In this document: positions 63,513 to 64,000 of the stretch, piece after piece | How positions within the stretch are numbered: position 1 is the first letter of the stretch | Layout of the letters: the number at the start of each line of letters is the position of its first letter | Program-made: the position numbers and the translations under genes | Origin: Bacteroidaceae bacterium | GTDB taxonomy: Bacteria > Bacteroidota > Bacteroidia > Bacteroidales > Bacteroidaceae | Assembly (NCBI GenBank): GCA_017529865.1 | Contig: JAFXNA010000004.1 | Span: 248,001 to 312,000 of the forward strand | Direction of reading: 5' to 3' | DNA length: 64,000 nucleotides | The notes under the pieces: model-generated | Seen by the model: the letters and a program-made list of their open reading frames with translations, nothing else | The model's database searches: none | Told to the model about the DNA's origin: nothing

Positions 63513-63818
63513 ATGAGTACAACATTGGATAAAGTGCATGCAGCACAGGCTCTCGCCGAAGTAAAGGCTGCCGTAGAACCGCAAATCGAAAAGCTTTGTG
63601 AAAACGAGCTTTTGTTCAAGGATGGTAACGCTTCTAGGCGTGAAATTCTTGATGCCGTTTATGACATTTATCGTAAGGCGACAATAAACAACGGCGTTAA
63701 GATGTGGCGTGCTTGGGACACTTTCGACAAGGAGACCCACACATGCACGATATCTGTTGAGGTTTTTGCTGGAAAGGAAAAGGTCACGATTAAACACGTG
63801 GTTGGACCTAAACAGTAA
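63513..63818 (+). CDS. Small protein in the tRNA array
   Basis: A 101-residue protein starting at 63513 behind GGAGA (MSTTLDKVHAAQALAEV...). N-terminal half helical, C-terminal half beta (TCTISVEVFAGKEKVTIKHVV). No recognised domain. It lies between two tRNA genes on the same strand and is likely cotranscribed with them. Codon use resembles that of the main phage genes, unlike the AT-rich endonuclease. Confidence 0.65.
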   Translation: MSTTLDKVHAAQALAEVKAAVEPQIEKLCENELLFKDGNASRREILDAVYDIYRKATINNGVKMWRAWDTFDKETHTCTISVEVFAGKEKVTIKHVVGPKQ

Positions 63819-63825
63819 TTCCGAT

Positions 63826-63901
63826 TGTGCTTGTAGCTCAGCTGGATAGAGCGACAGTTTCCTAAACTGTAGGTCGCCAGTTCGAATCTGGCCAAGCACA
63901 C
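63826..63901 (+). tRNA. tRNA-Arg(CCT)
   Basis: Acceptor TGTGCTT/AAGCACA, anticodon stem ACAGT/ACTGT with loop TTCCTAA, T-loop TTCGAAT. Confidence 0.92.
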
Positions 63902-63905
63902 TAAT

Positions 63906-63989
63906 GGAGAGATGGCTGAATTGGTAAAAGCGGAGCTTTGCTAAAGCTTTGTCGTAACAGACGCGCAGGTTCGAACCCTGTTCTCTCCT
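63906..63989 (+). tRNA. tRNA-Ser(GCT)
   Basis: Acceptor GGAGAGA/TCTCTCC, anticodon stem GAGCT/AGCTT with loop TTGCTAA, class II variable arm. Confidence 0.92.
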
Positions 63990-64000
63990 CTAATACACCA

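Overview
This window is part of a large tailed-phage genome, most likely a T4-superfamily (myovirus-type) jumbo phage. The evidence is a T4 gp21-like prohead protease followed by a scaffold-like gene, very large virion/tail proteins of 1200-2050 residues, collagen-like and beta-roll fibres, a phage sigma factor, an amidase endolysin, and a roughly 7.5 kb tRNA/ncRNA array. The standard genetic code is used: TAA, TAG and TGA all end genes at tight junctions. Host is not determinable. A region resembling the Fibrobacter/Bacteroidota FISUMP fold in the first fibre and overall mid-GC content are weak hints of a gut or rumen host.

Layout. 1-5.3 kb: a divergent partial gene, a 1491-aa fibre with beta-roll repeats, and a translationally coupled radical SAM gene. 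5.4-22.9 kb: giant virion-type proteins, a SWIM zinc protein, prohead protease, scaffold, a glycosyltransferase-like protein and several low-complexity proteins. 23-30.7 kb: collagen-like fibre module and a 1346-aa beta-helical protein. 30.7-33.4 kb: sigma factor and two Hsp20-type small chaperones. 33.4-46 kb: genes on both strands, including a DCC1-type thiol protein, a 1422-aa protein with a decayed M15 peptidase-like domain, and a 1246-aa structural-type protein. 46-49.4 kb: an operon with translation initiation factor IF-3, a 46-aa membrane protein, an AAA+ ATPase, a zinc-ribbon protein and two small proteins. 49.4-56.3 kb: neck-protein candidate, endolysin, a 22-residue membrane peptide, SprT-like metalloprotease, metallophosphoesterase and a DUF3310-like protein. 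56.3-64 kb: 31 tRNA genes, two tRNA-like remnants, a homing-endonuclease gene, one small CDS, and about 4 kb of non-coding but strongly base-paired spacer.

Regulation. Two promoter classes are visible. A single-block motif TATAAACTAT (about 18 good or near copies on both strands) precedes virion, fibre and lysis genes and behaves like a late promoter; the encoded sigma factor is the obvious candidate to read it. TTGACA-N17-TATAAT type promoters, all with 17-bp spacing, precede the IF-3 operon, the metallophosphoesterase and the tRNA/RNA array, as expected for early host-type transcription and takeover of translation.

Most unusual content. (1) Two tRNA genes (Asn, Cys) carry related 53-59 nt structured inserts in the anticodon stem between positions 28 and 29. 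Each is directly preceded by a copy of a second covarying RNA element that shares a GTTACTT motif with the insert. (2) The other array spacers fold into long-range helices, including a crossing 9-bp/11-bp pseudoknot. (3) At least six unrelated proteins share an N-terminal leader with an F-(M/F)-E-(A/S)-like core that resembles the T4 capsid-targeting/prohead-protease signal. (4) A 16-bp palindromic double promoter drives divergent, apparently leaderless genes.
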